A DNA stretch of 64,000 bases, from assembly GCA_026119855.1 (NCBI GenBank), contig JAOWBW010000484.1, positions 744,001-808,000 on the forward strand, read 5' to 3'. The notes beneath the pieces were generated by a model. That model was not told the DNA's origin. It made no database searches and saw only the letters and a program-made list of their open reading frames with translations. Both the position numbers and the translations under genes were made by a program. Within the stretch, counting starts at the first letter, position 1. The number at the start of each line of letters is the position of its first letter. Source of the DNA: Campanula takesimana. Its lineage: Eukaryota > Streptophyta > Magnoliopsida > Asterales > Campanulaceae. Positions 22,180-34,100 of this stretch are shown here, piece after piece.

Positions 22180-25100
22180 TCATGTATCTGCAAAGAAACG
22201 ATACTTATTAATGTTGAGTATGATTAATCTAAGCGCTGAAACCGTACTTGCTACTCCTAGCAACGAAAATGCGATGATATTTCCCCAATGCCAAACCCTC
22301 TTGTGTAACCTCGACGATTTTCCCTTGACCTGATTAATGAAAAACAAAAAGCAAATTAGCAAAAAAAAAAAAAAAAAAAAAAAAAAATTGTTTTGAAAAG
22401 ATTTGGCTAGCTCTTTGTGGACTTACCTTAATGAAAATGATGCTCGGGAATATAAATGTTAATGGAATTAACGATACTGATCCAAAAAGGTTCACAAAAT
22501 CTCCCATGAACGGTAAAGTTGTCGCTACAAGCGTATTGCACGAGTAAAGAAATGCTCGCAAGAAAAGTAAGCGTTTGATGTTCTCTCGCGAATGCATATC
22601 CTTTTCTAGATTTAGGAATCTTGTATCCAGAGCCTCGTGAACCGGAACAACAAATAACTGCATGCATTCGGGTAATAAATAAGAAGATTTTATGTAATAC
22701 CCGGTCCTATTAGCCAATTATTTTATTGTGTAAACTATTTTATTTAATTTGGACTCAATAATTAAGGAGTAAGTATTGGGCTTAACTTTGGGCCCAAGCA
22801 AATTAAAACCCATTAAGTTATGGAATCCCTTTTAATTAAGGAATTAGGAACCCTAGTATATAAATACTCTTAATAAATCCCTAGCCCCCTTTCTATTTAT
22901 CAAAAGAAAGAAAATAGAACGGGAAGGAGAGAAAGAGTGAGAGCCGCAGACAAAGGTAGAGAGAGACGGCCAGAGAAGAAGAAGAAGAAGAAAAGAGAGG
23001 GAGAAGGATCGTGTTCAACAAAGGTAATTCTTGAACCCCTAAATCTTATCTTCTCCACCTTAGTCACCAAGCCATGATCATTTGAGGTTAATGAATTGAA
23101 ACCCTAACCCTAAAAGATGAATTAGGGTTTGATTGAATGGAATTAGGAAAAGGAAGAAGGTGATGAGTATTGTGTGTGTGCATGTGTGCTGTATTGTGTG
23201 CATACTGGTGTGTGTGAGTGTGTGCGGTTGTATGTGTGTGTGTGTATTGGCTGTGTGCGTGTGTTTGTGTGTGTGTTGTGATAGTGTAATTAGTGTGTGT
23301 AAATTACTTAGTTGATTAAAATAAGGAATTGAAAATAGTAAAACCCTAGATGGGATTTGATGAAACCCTAGGGGTATTTTGGTAAACCTAAAAAGGGTAT
23401 TTTGGGTATAAATAAAATTGGGTAATGTGAGAAACCCTAGAACATGTATTGACCTTAAAAGGAGTTAAAGATAATGACTCATATGTTAATAATAAGAAAG
23501 TAAAGTATAATTGGGACGGAAGTAACGTATTACTTTTGTCTAAGGAAATTATTTTTCGCATGTTTGTAGATACGTGAGCGTGGCTTTGTAAGAAGATTAA
23601 CACAAGCCAAGGTAAGGGATTACGTTCCTTAGTTCTTGAAGTCTCTATCCTTTAATGTAGGATTTCTTATATTTCTTTCAAGAGTAGTTACCAAGTGGCC
23701 GGTAACATTTGAAATCTAAAGAGTTGTGAACGCCTTTAAATGCTCTTACCCTTTGACATATCTTAAATCAATGGGTATCAAAAGAAACTTTGAAATTGTA
23801 TGGTGTTCTTGTACCTTGGACACTAAGTTTAAACTTTGATATATCTTAATTTTGTATAGACGTGTTAGAACCTTGCTATATATTAATTTGGTATAGACGT
23901 TCGCTTAGTCTGAAATGAAAAAGGACTAAGTAGGGTAGTCTGGTCTGAAATGAAAAAGGACTAGACTTTTATACTGCTTATTGAAGTAGTTGATTATCAT
24001 GATAAATCTTACTTAAATGCCCTGATCAGGCATTGCACCTGAAATGGTGACGTTATCTTGGAATTGACGGAATTGAAAGTAAATTGCCACACTTCTTTTC
24101 GAAAAAGCTTATTGTTAACTGTTTTTGAATCTTAGCGGTTAACTTGATATTTTATGAAAGCTCATCTTTGAAAATATTATTGATGTTTCGTTCTTCCGGT
24201 CATCTCTCCTTAGAACCCGGAGAGATCTCGTATGAACTTACTGAGCATTGTTCGCTCACCCCTTCCATAATTACTGTTCTTCAGGTAATAAGTAGAGGGA
24301 GGATTTCAAATGACGAGAAGAATGTTGTTAAGGTGAAGTTGAAGATCATTGATGACGAGAGGTTTTATGGACGGTGGTTACTAGTCGTTAGTTTTGAAAG
24401 ACAATTATTACGCTTCCGTTATTTATTTTGAATTGTGGTTAGAGATACTAGCCGTGGAGATTTGAATTGTAGTTTATGACCGTTATTCCTTTATTTTTGG
24501 GATGGATTTATATTATCTAAAGGATGTTATAATACTCTGAAATTCGGGGTGTTACAGTTGATAATCAGAGCTCCGGTTTAGCTTTACATGGGAGACTATA
24601 GAAAGAAGTTAAGACTATGAAGAGAAATAGTACTTAACGTAGATTGGGCTTTAGAACTCTGATAAGGAAGATAGTACTTTTGGGGAAATTACCATTTTAG
24701 GAAACTTACCTTTTGAGGAAACTTTCTAAATTAGGAAACTTTCTAAATTAGGAAACTTTCTAAGTTTGGGAACTTTCCATTTATGGAAACTTACTATTTT
24801 GGGGAAGAACCTAAAGTGGGATTTGTAGAGGAGTATAAGTGTATACTTGAGAATAATCTTGAATGATTGTGAATGAATGTTATCTCTTCATTAAGAACGA
24901 ACACATTATGAGGTTTATGTGACTCTAATAGTGGTTTGTTTTCATTGTAAATCATGGACGGACCTAGCAAATCAAAGATGTTTTGGAGCATGTAGTTCTA
25001 AGAAGAAAGTTGATCCAACGTTATGTTTTGGGGATCAAAGGACTAAAGGAAGGAAAGAAAAGTTACGCGAGAAAGCGGAAGTTGAAAGGGAGAGATTGGG

Positions 25101-28100
25101 CTTCACGTATGATAAATTGGTGCAAAACTGGAAGGAATTTAAAAGCACTAAGATGAATTGGAGGAGATAAAGACAAAATTGCAAAGGTATAAAGAAGATC
25201 TTAGTGACACTGAGAGATACATTGATCAGACTAGAGAACAAGTCTATATATGGTTTGATGAAGTGGAACGTTTAAAGGCAACTATAGTCGTAAAGCAAGG
25301 ACCAATGGCCCCTATAGGCAATGAGGCGCCAAATGAAGAAGAATTGGTAGCCGAAGTTGAAATCGAGGAAGTAGATGTTATCATAGAGGGGAATGAAGCT
25401 ACCCCAATCATAATTGATGATGATGAGCCATAAGAAGTACCAACCAAAAGGTCTAGAGGAAGACCAAAGGGATCCAAGAACAAAGTGAAGAAGGCTCCAA
25501 AAGTGTCAAGTGGGAGACCTAGAGGAAGGCATAGGAAAGTTGGAAAGTGGGATAACGAATACTTTTAAATTTTCATTGCTAGCAGAAGTAACTAGTAGTA
25601 GTTTGAAGACTCATTCGAGTATCTTTTCTTTACTTTGAAATCGTTTTAATTGAGAACCTATTCCATTTATTAATAAAAGTGATTTTCTCTTATATGATTC
25701 CTAAAGGTTTTGTGATTTCATTTATGTTCTATATTGTTAAAAGTGTGCGTTAACCAAGAACAATAAAGTATAGTCTGTTGAACGACAAATGAATGAAAGT
25801 ATGGTCTAGTGAAATGGCCAAATGAAAGTGATAAGGGTCTATTGAAACGACCTATGAAAGTAAATGTGGTCTAATGAAATGACTAACAAAAAGTGTAAAC
25901 GGTCTAGTGAAATGACTGTGATATGTGATTAAGTCAAGTGAAACGACTTACCAAGGAAGAAATGGTCTATTGAAATGACCGAAGTGAATAGTTATGGTTT
26001 AATGAAACCCCAAATAGTCCAGTAAAGTCGACTAATGAAACTAAGTGATGGTCTATTGAATGACCTATGGGAAATGTTAAAGTCCAAAGAGACCTGGCGA
26101 CCAATGAGTATACTAAGTTGACTAATGGAAGTAGTATTGGTTCATTGAAATGACCATAGGTATAGTGTTTGACCTTATTTGAATGATTAGTCTATTAAGA
26201 CGACTTATATGTGTAAATAATGAGTATTGTTAGCATGAGAGCTAACCTCGAGCAAGAAAGTATGGTTTGAGTGAAAAGACCATGGGTATTAATTGGTTTA
26301 GTGGGATAGCCAAGTGTGAACAATAGTGGTCAAGTGAAGCGACCAACGAAAGTGAAAATGGTCTATTGGAATGACCGACGAAAATAGTAATGGTCTAATG
26401 AAACGACCAATAAGTCTAATAAAGTTAACTAATAAAGATAGTGCTGGTCTATTGAAACGACCAGTGGTCTAGTGAATAACCTATAAATTGAATGCTAGTC
26501 TGTAGAGACGATCTATAGTATGAGAGTACGTGAAAACGTCTCGTATTCATGATAATATCATATTATCCAGCGAGTGTTCGAAACGCCAGAGTGTCTGAGT
26601 TTATGATGCTAACTCAAGGAAGTATGACGGTGGACGACTATGGTGCTAGATTCACCGAATTGTTAGAATTTGCCCAATGTTCTTCGGTGATGAAGAGCAG
26701 AAAGCCCGAAAGTTTGAATATGGTTTGAACGACCGAATCAGATACAGAATTAATCTGTTAATGTTATCAACCTATGATCAAGTGTTGGATAGGGAAAGGA
26801 TAGTGGAGGAAGAAGCAAATAGTTATCGCAGTAAGTGAGAAGAGAAGGAAAAAAAATCAACTGAGAAGAAGTCGACTGGATCTAAGGGGAGCTAGAACAG
26901 CGATGGGAATAGCAATAAGCGGAAGGCTACCGAGGATCGTGAAAAGGAAAATACTGCTGGTAAGTACCAGATTAAAGATCATGGAAACCGAATGGATGGA
27001 AATAAGAACGACACCAAAGGGCAAGGTTCTGATGAGAAGTGCCAAATGATTGCTTGGCTAAGAAAATGAATTTAATCCCTGAGGCGTTAGAGAATTGTTT
27101 AATTATAGATATTCAAACTAGAGAATCAATCCCTATTATGTCAATATATAGGAAGTGTCCTTTGAAATTGGATAGGAAAAAGCTTGAGGTTGATCTCATT
27201 AGCTTGGAAATCGAATAATTTGATGTGATATTGGGAATGGATTGGTTAGCTGCATACCATGCCCATGAAGGTTGCTTTAAGAAGGAAGTTCACTTCAGAT
27301 TGTTATCCAGAGGAGTGTTGTTTTTGAGGAATGAAACCTAGAAACCAATCGAGCCTTATATCAGTGATGAAAGATCGTAAGCTATTAAGGAAAGGGTGTG
27401 AAGGATTTCTGGTATACGTGAGTACTACGGACCAGAAAGAAGTAACCATAAAATCACTTTCTGTGATTAGAGATTTCAAGGATGTGTTCCCAGAAGATTT
27501 ACCAGGGATACCACCAGAAAGAGAAATAGAGTTTTCTATCGATTTGGTACCGAAAACTAGACCAATATCGAAGGCGCCGTACAGAATGGCTCTGTCAGGA
27601 TTGAAGAAATTGAAGGAACAACTGCAATAATTGTTGGATAAGGGTTTGATTAGACCGGGTGTGTCACCATGGGGTGAACCAGTGTTATTTGTGAAGAAGA
27701 AGGATGGGTCGATGAGGTTATGTATCGACTATCGTGAATTAAATCGTGTGACGGTAAGGAATCAATATCCGTTGACGAGAATAGATGATCTATTTGACCA
27801 ACTTCGTGGAGCATGTTATTTATCGAAGATAGATTTGAGGTCTAGTTATCATCAACTAAGAGTGAAGAAGGACGATATAGCAAAGACGGCCTTTAGGACA
27901 AGGTATGGTCATTATGAAATTGTAGTGATGCCGTTTGGGTTGACTGACGCACCGGCAGCGTTTATAGAACTTATGAATAGGATATTTCAGAAGTTTCTGG
28001 ATAAATGTGTAATTGTGTTTATCAATGATATCTTGGTGTATTCAAAGACCAAGGAAGAGAATGAAGAGCACTTGAGACTAGTGTTGCAAATCTTAAGAGA

Positions 28101-31100
28101 GCAGAAGTTATATGCTAAATTCAAGAAATGTGCATTTTGGTTGGAGAAGGTGACGTTCTTAGGACATGTGGTGTCAAAGGATGGGATTGCCGTGGAACCA
28201 ACAAAGATAGAAGCTATGGTGGACTGGGAAAGACCAACTTCAGTAAGTGAGATAAGAAGTTTCTTAGGTTTGGCTGGCTACTATAGGAGATTCGTAGAAG
28301 GTTTCTCGAAGTTGTCAGTGCCATTAACGAAATTGACTCAGAAAGGAGCTAAGTTTGTTTGGTCAGAAGAGTGTGAAAAGGGCTTTGAAGATTTGAAGCG
28401 ACGATTGGTGTCCGCACCAGTTCTTATGTTACCTTCTGGATCGGACGGATTTGTGATATATAGTGATGTGTCGATTGAAGGATTAGGCAGCATGTTAATG
28501 CAGAATGACAAGGTTATAGCCTACGCATCGAGACAATTGAAAGTCCATGAAAAGAACTATCTGACTCATGACTTGGAGTTAGCTGCGGTAGTTTTTACAT
28601 TAAAGATTTGGAGACATTACTTATATGGGACGACATGCCAGATTTATACGGACCATAAGAGTCTTAAGTACATCTTTACTCAGAAAGAGCTTAATATGAG
28701 GCAAAGGCGATGGTTGGAATTATTAAAAGACTATGATTGTGAAATCTTATATCATCCTGGGAAAGCCAATAAGGTGGCGAATGCGTTAAGTAGGAAGAAT
28801 CATGGAACCCTAGCGACGTTAAAGCCTAAGGAGGTAAGTGCGTGGAGTCGCATTGAGGTGTTAGGTGTGAATGTACGAGTTCAAGGCTATATGGCACATT
28901 TGAGTGTACAGCCTACACTGGTGGATAGAATCAAAATAGCACAAGTAACTGATGAAGAAGTGAGCAAAGTACGTGCAAACTTAGTGGAAGGAAAATGGAA
29001 GGACTTTCGTGTTGGAGAAGACGGGATTGTGAGGTACCAATCAAGGATTTGGGTGCCAAGCAATGAAGACATCAAAAGAGAGATTATAAATGAAGCTCAT
29101 TGTTTGAGGTTTTCTGTACATTCGGGATGTACAAAGATGTATAGAGATTTGATGGAATCGTAATTGTGGAACCACATGAAGGGAGATGTGTCGGAATTTG
29201 TGTCAAGATATTTGGTGTGTCAACAAGTGAAAAGTGAGCATCAAAAACCTGTTGAACTACTACAGTCGTTACCAAGTGGGAACATATAGCAATGGATCTG
29301 GTAGTTCGATTACCAAAGACGTTGAAAGGACATAATGCGATTTGGGTCATAGTGGACAGACTCACGAAATCGGCTCACCTTCTGGCAATCAAGGTGACGG
29401 ATTCGCTAGAAAAGATGGCTAAGTTATACATTGATGAAATTGTAAGATTGCATGGAATACCGGTTTCGATTGTATCAGATCGAGATGCAAGATTCACATC
29501 GAAATTTTGGAAAAGTATGCAACAAGCTTTGGGGACAGAGTTGACAATGAGTACAGCTATTCACCCGCAGACAGATGGGCAGTCAGAGCGAACTATTCAG
29601 ACAGTCAGAGAGAACTATTATCGGAATGGCTCCGTACGAAGCACTATATGGATGAAAGTGTAGATCACCGACTTGTTGGGAAGAAGTAGGTGAAAGGAAG
29701 TTGACTGGACCGGAAATTGTCCAAGTGACGGCGGGTAAAGTACAGCAGATACGAAATTGGCTTTTGATCGCTCAGAGTAGACAGAAATCCTATGCTGATC
29801 GTAGGAGACGTGATTTAGAATTTCAGATAGGGGATAAAGTGTTTTTGAAAATCTCGCCAACTAAAAGAGTTATGAGATTTGGTATTCGCGGGAAGTTAAG
29901 CCCGAGGTACATGGGACCATTCGAGATTTTGGAAAGAGTTGGGGCAGTGGCTTATAAATTAGCCTTACCACCTGTGCTGGCGGGAGTGCACAATGTGTTC
30001 TATGTGTCAATTTTAATAAAGTACATTCCCGATCCAAGTCATGTGATCGAGTATAAGCAGCTTAGAGTTCGTGCTGATTTGAACTATGATGAAAAGCCTA
30101 TGAAGATTGTTGATCGCAAGGACCAGATTTTGAGGAAAAGAGTAATTCCTTATGTGAAGGTGCAATGGAGCAACCATACGGAAAGAGAAGCTACGTGGGA
30201 GCTTGAGAGCGAGATGCGAGAGACGTATCCCGATTTATTTTCAGAATGACGTGCGATGGTTTGGAGGACCAAACCCTTTTAAGGAGGTAAGAATGTAATA
30301 CCCGGTCCTATTAGCCAATTATTTTATTGTGTAAACTATTTTATTTAATTTGGACTCAATAATTAAGGAGTAAGTATTGGGCTTAACTTTGGGCCCAAGC
30401 AAATTAAAACCCGTTAAGTTATGAAATCCCTTTTAATTAAGGAATTAGGAACCCTAGTATATAAATACTCTTAATAAATCCCTAGCCCCCTTTCTATTTA
30501 TCAAAATAAAGAAAATAGAATGGGAAGGAGAGAAAGAGTGAGAGCCGCAGAGAAAGGGAGAGAGAGACGGTCAGAGAATAAGAAGAAGAAAAGAGAGGGA
30601 GAAGGATCGTGTTCAACAAAGGTAATTCTTGAACCCCTAAATCTTATCTTCTCCACCTTAGTCACCAAGACATGATCATTTGAGGTTAATGAATTGAAAC
30701 CCTAACCCTAAAAGATGAACTAGGGTTTGATTGAATGGAATTAGGAAAAGGAAGAAGGTGATGAGTATTGTGTGTGTGCGTGTGTGCATGCTGGTGTGTG
30801 TGAGTGTGTGCGGTTGTATGTGCGTGTGTGTATTGGCTGTGTGCGTGTGTTTGTGTGTGTGTTGTGATAGTGTAATTAGTGTGTGTAAATTACTTAGTTG
30901 ATTAAAATAAGGAATTGAAAATAGTAAAACCCTAGATGGGATTTGATGAAACCCTAGGGGTATTTTGGTAAACCTAAAAAGGGTATTTTGGGTATAAATA
31001 AAATTGGGTAATGTGAGAAACCCTAGAACATGTATTGACCTTAAAAGGAGTTAAAGAGAATGACTCATATGTTAATAATAAAAAAGTAAAGTATAATTGG

Positions 31101-34100
31101 GACGGAAGTAACGTATTACTTTTGTCTAAGGAAATTATTTTTCGCATGTTTGTAGATACGTGCGCGTGGCTTTGTAAGAAGATTAACACAAGCCAAGGTA
31201 AGGGATTACGTTCCTTAGTTCTTGAAGTCTCTATCCTTTAATGTAGGATTTCTTATATTTCTTTCAAGAGTAGTTACCAACTGGCCGGTAACATTTGAAA
31301 TCTAAAAAGTTGTGAACGCCTTTAAATGCTCTTACCCTTTGACATATCTTAAATCAATGGGTACCAAAAGAAACTTTGAAATTGTATGGTGTTCTTGTAC
31401 CTTGGACACTAAGTTGAAACTTTGCTATATCTTAATTTGGTATAGACGTGTTGGAACCTTGCTATATCTTAATTTGGTATAGACGTTCGCTTAGTCTGAA
31501 ATGAAAAAGGACTAAGTAGGGTAGTCTGGTCTGAAATGAAAAAGGACTAGACTTTTATACTGCTTATTGAAGTAGTTGATTATCATGATAAATCTTACTT
31601 AAATGCCCTGATCAGGCATTGCACCTGAAATGGTGACGTTATCTTGGAATTGACGGAATTGAAAGTAAATTGCCACACTTCTTTTCGAAAAAGCTTATTG
31701 TTAACCGTTTTTGAATCTTAGCGGTTAACTTGATATTTTATGAAAGCTTATCTTTGAAAATATTATTGATGTTTCGTTCTTCCGGTCATCTCTCCTTAGA
31801 ACCCGGAGAGATCCCGTATGAACTTACTGAGCATTGTTCGCTCACCCCTTCCATAATTACTGTTCTTCAGGTAATAAGTAGAGGGAGGATTTCAAATGAC
31901 GAGAAGAACGTTGTTAAGGTGAAGTTGAAGATCATTGATGACGAGAGGTTTTATGGACGGTGGTTACTAGTTGTTAGTTTTGAAAGACAATTATTACGCT
32001 TCCGTTATTTATTTTGAATTGTGGTTAGAGATACTAGCCGTGGAGATTTGAATTGTAGTTTATGACCGTTATTCCTTTATTTTGGGGACGGATTTATATC
32101 ATCTAAAGGATGTTATAATACTCTGAAATTCGGGGTGTTACATTTTACATGCTATAAAATGTTCAATCAACCAACATATGCAACATACTTTTGGTACTTT
32201 TCATTTAATGGACATATTCGTTAGATAGATATGGGCAAATACACTTTTACATCCATATAAAATAATGCAACATACTCCATTCCGTAACAATGTGCACAAT
32301 TTTAGATGTGCACAAGAATAAAGGTGTGAATAGTAGTGGGTTGTTGTTGTGAATATGAAAAGTGAGGTGAGAGAGAGAAAATGGGGTAGGGACTAATAGT
32401 AGATACTGTTGTTATGAGTATGACAAGTGGGTCCCACTGAATAAAGAAATATATAAAGTTTCAATTTAGGGAATGTGTGACTTATCAATAAGATGTCGAA
32501 AAGGAAAGTTTGTGCACATTGTTATGGGACGGAGGGAGTACTTTTATTTTACTTACGACAAAGTCAAAAACCTAATGGGGTTTCTGATGTGGCACCGCCA
32601 CGCCAATGCAGTGCAGTGTGAGATCCACATCAGAACTATGTCAGGAAACCTAGTTAATTTTTTGACAGCGAAAGTTAGAAAAAATGCACTAGGACTATGT
32701 TGGATTATTTGTTAATGAATGCAAAGATATGTTGTCTTTATCAATCGCTAACGAATACATTGCATTATTGCATTCATAAAGAACAGAAAACACGAGGGGA
32801 GATTTACGCTTACATGTTGGGAGATAACGGATTGAGCGAAAACTGCAGCGTTTATTAGCACCTTGACCCATTTTGGTCCGCGCAACTGTTTAGGCAGATA
32901 TTCAGATGCTGAAGAGCCGTACGCCCAGTAACCAATAACAGCCACACCATAATAAATTGACATCCCCACACTGAATTGTGAATACAATGCTTTTCTCATG
33001 TTATCTACTGCAGGTTTTCGCAGAGTTGACTGCAATATATCAAAAAAAAAAAGTTTTTGTTACGTATTTAATTCAATTAATTTTTGTAAAATAATTTAAG
33101 TATATAAGAATTTTGCTTATACATGAAGAGTTTTTAACATGGGTAATGGACTTAACCTGCATTTCTAGTACCATGCCTGAATTACTGCAAGCTGTAATGG
33201 CTGCCATTGCACCAAAGGCATTTAGTACCTTTGACACATCGTCTCCTTTAATTTCATAATCTCTGCTTCTCGTAGATTTTCCTTCAAAAAAAAAAGTAGC
33301 CGAATAAGAAATATCAATGGCTATTTTGTGCGTCTAAAATGGAGTGCAAAAAAATCAGCTTTTTGCAATTAAGCGTCTCAATGGAGAGTTTTCGAGCGGA
33401 GCATTTTAAAAATCTTAGCATATTTTAGCCGCTCAAAATAGTAGCGTCCGGAAAGAATATATGTTTTTAAAACTGTGCACAAGACGAGCCATAAGAATTA
33501 AACTAAAAAGTTATAGTATATAAACAAAAGGAAATTAAGGGTATACTCCCTCCGTCCCAGCTCACTTGAGACTTTTTGACCAAAACTGGTCAACTTAAGG
33601 TCGGTTTGACCAACACTTTATAGAAATATTTATGTTCCAAAAAACTTTTTAAAAATTGTTATTGAGAGGATTTTTAATGGTGGTCATTTTACATTTTTTA
33701 AATTTTTGTTCGGATCATAAATATTTCTATAAAGTGTTGGTCAAACCGACCTTAAGTTGACCAGTTTTGATCAAAAAATCTCAAGTGAACTGGGACGGAG
33801 GGAGTATATTGTATATATATGTACCATCCTTGACTAAGGTCATCAGAAGAACGACAAGGTAAGTGAAGGTAAGGGTTACTGAGATACCCAACCATTTTCC
33901 CATGGAAGATATTGTTGGAACGAACACTGAGAATATGAAGTAGGATACTCCTGTTATGATAAGGAAATATTGGAGTCTCCACGGAGAGCCACCCGACAAA
34001 TCTGAATTGATTTCCTGCATATATATATATATATGGATTAACACGTTAGTGATCTAAATTCTTCGTCAATCCAAATCCAGGGGTCTATGCAGTTCGACTG

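Larger units (their letters stand above)
22693..32142 (+). mobile_element. Ty3/gypsy chromovirus-type retrotransposon in intron 6 of the transporter
   Basis: 9.45-kb element with LTRs 22693-24556 and 30294-32142 and a perfect 5-bp duplication TTTTA (22688-22692, 32143-32147). Order: LTR, primer site, coiled-coil/AT-hook ORF, hairpin array, gag, protease, RT, RNase H, integrase, chromodomain, LTR. Protease-RT-RNase H-integrase order and a C-terminal chromodomain place it in the chromovirus branch (Tekay-like by general look). It lies antisense to the host gene. The coding part is broken by stops, shifts and small deletions, though the LTRs are still very alike. Confidence 0.95.

Noticed and set aside
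23100..23114. Interstitial telomere
   Set aside because: Only about two AAACCCT units in an LTR; treated as telo-boxes.
24144..24431. 95-codon frame, repeated at 31730-32017
   Set aside because: Lies in both gypsy LTRs; no domain and no reason to think it is translated.
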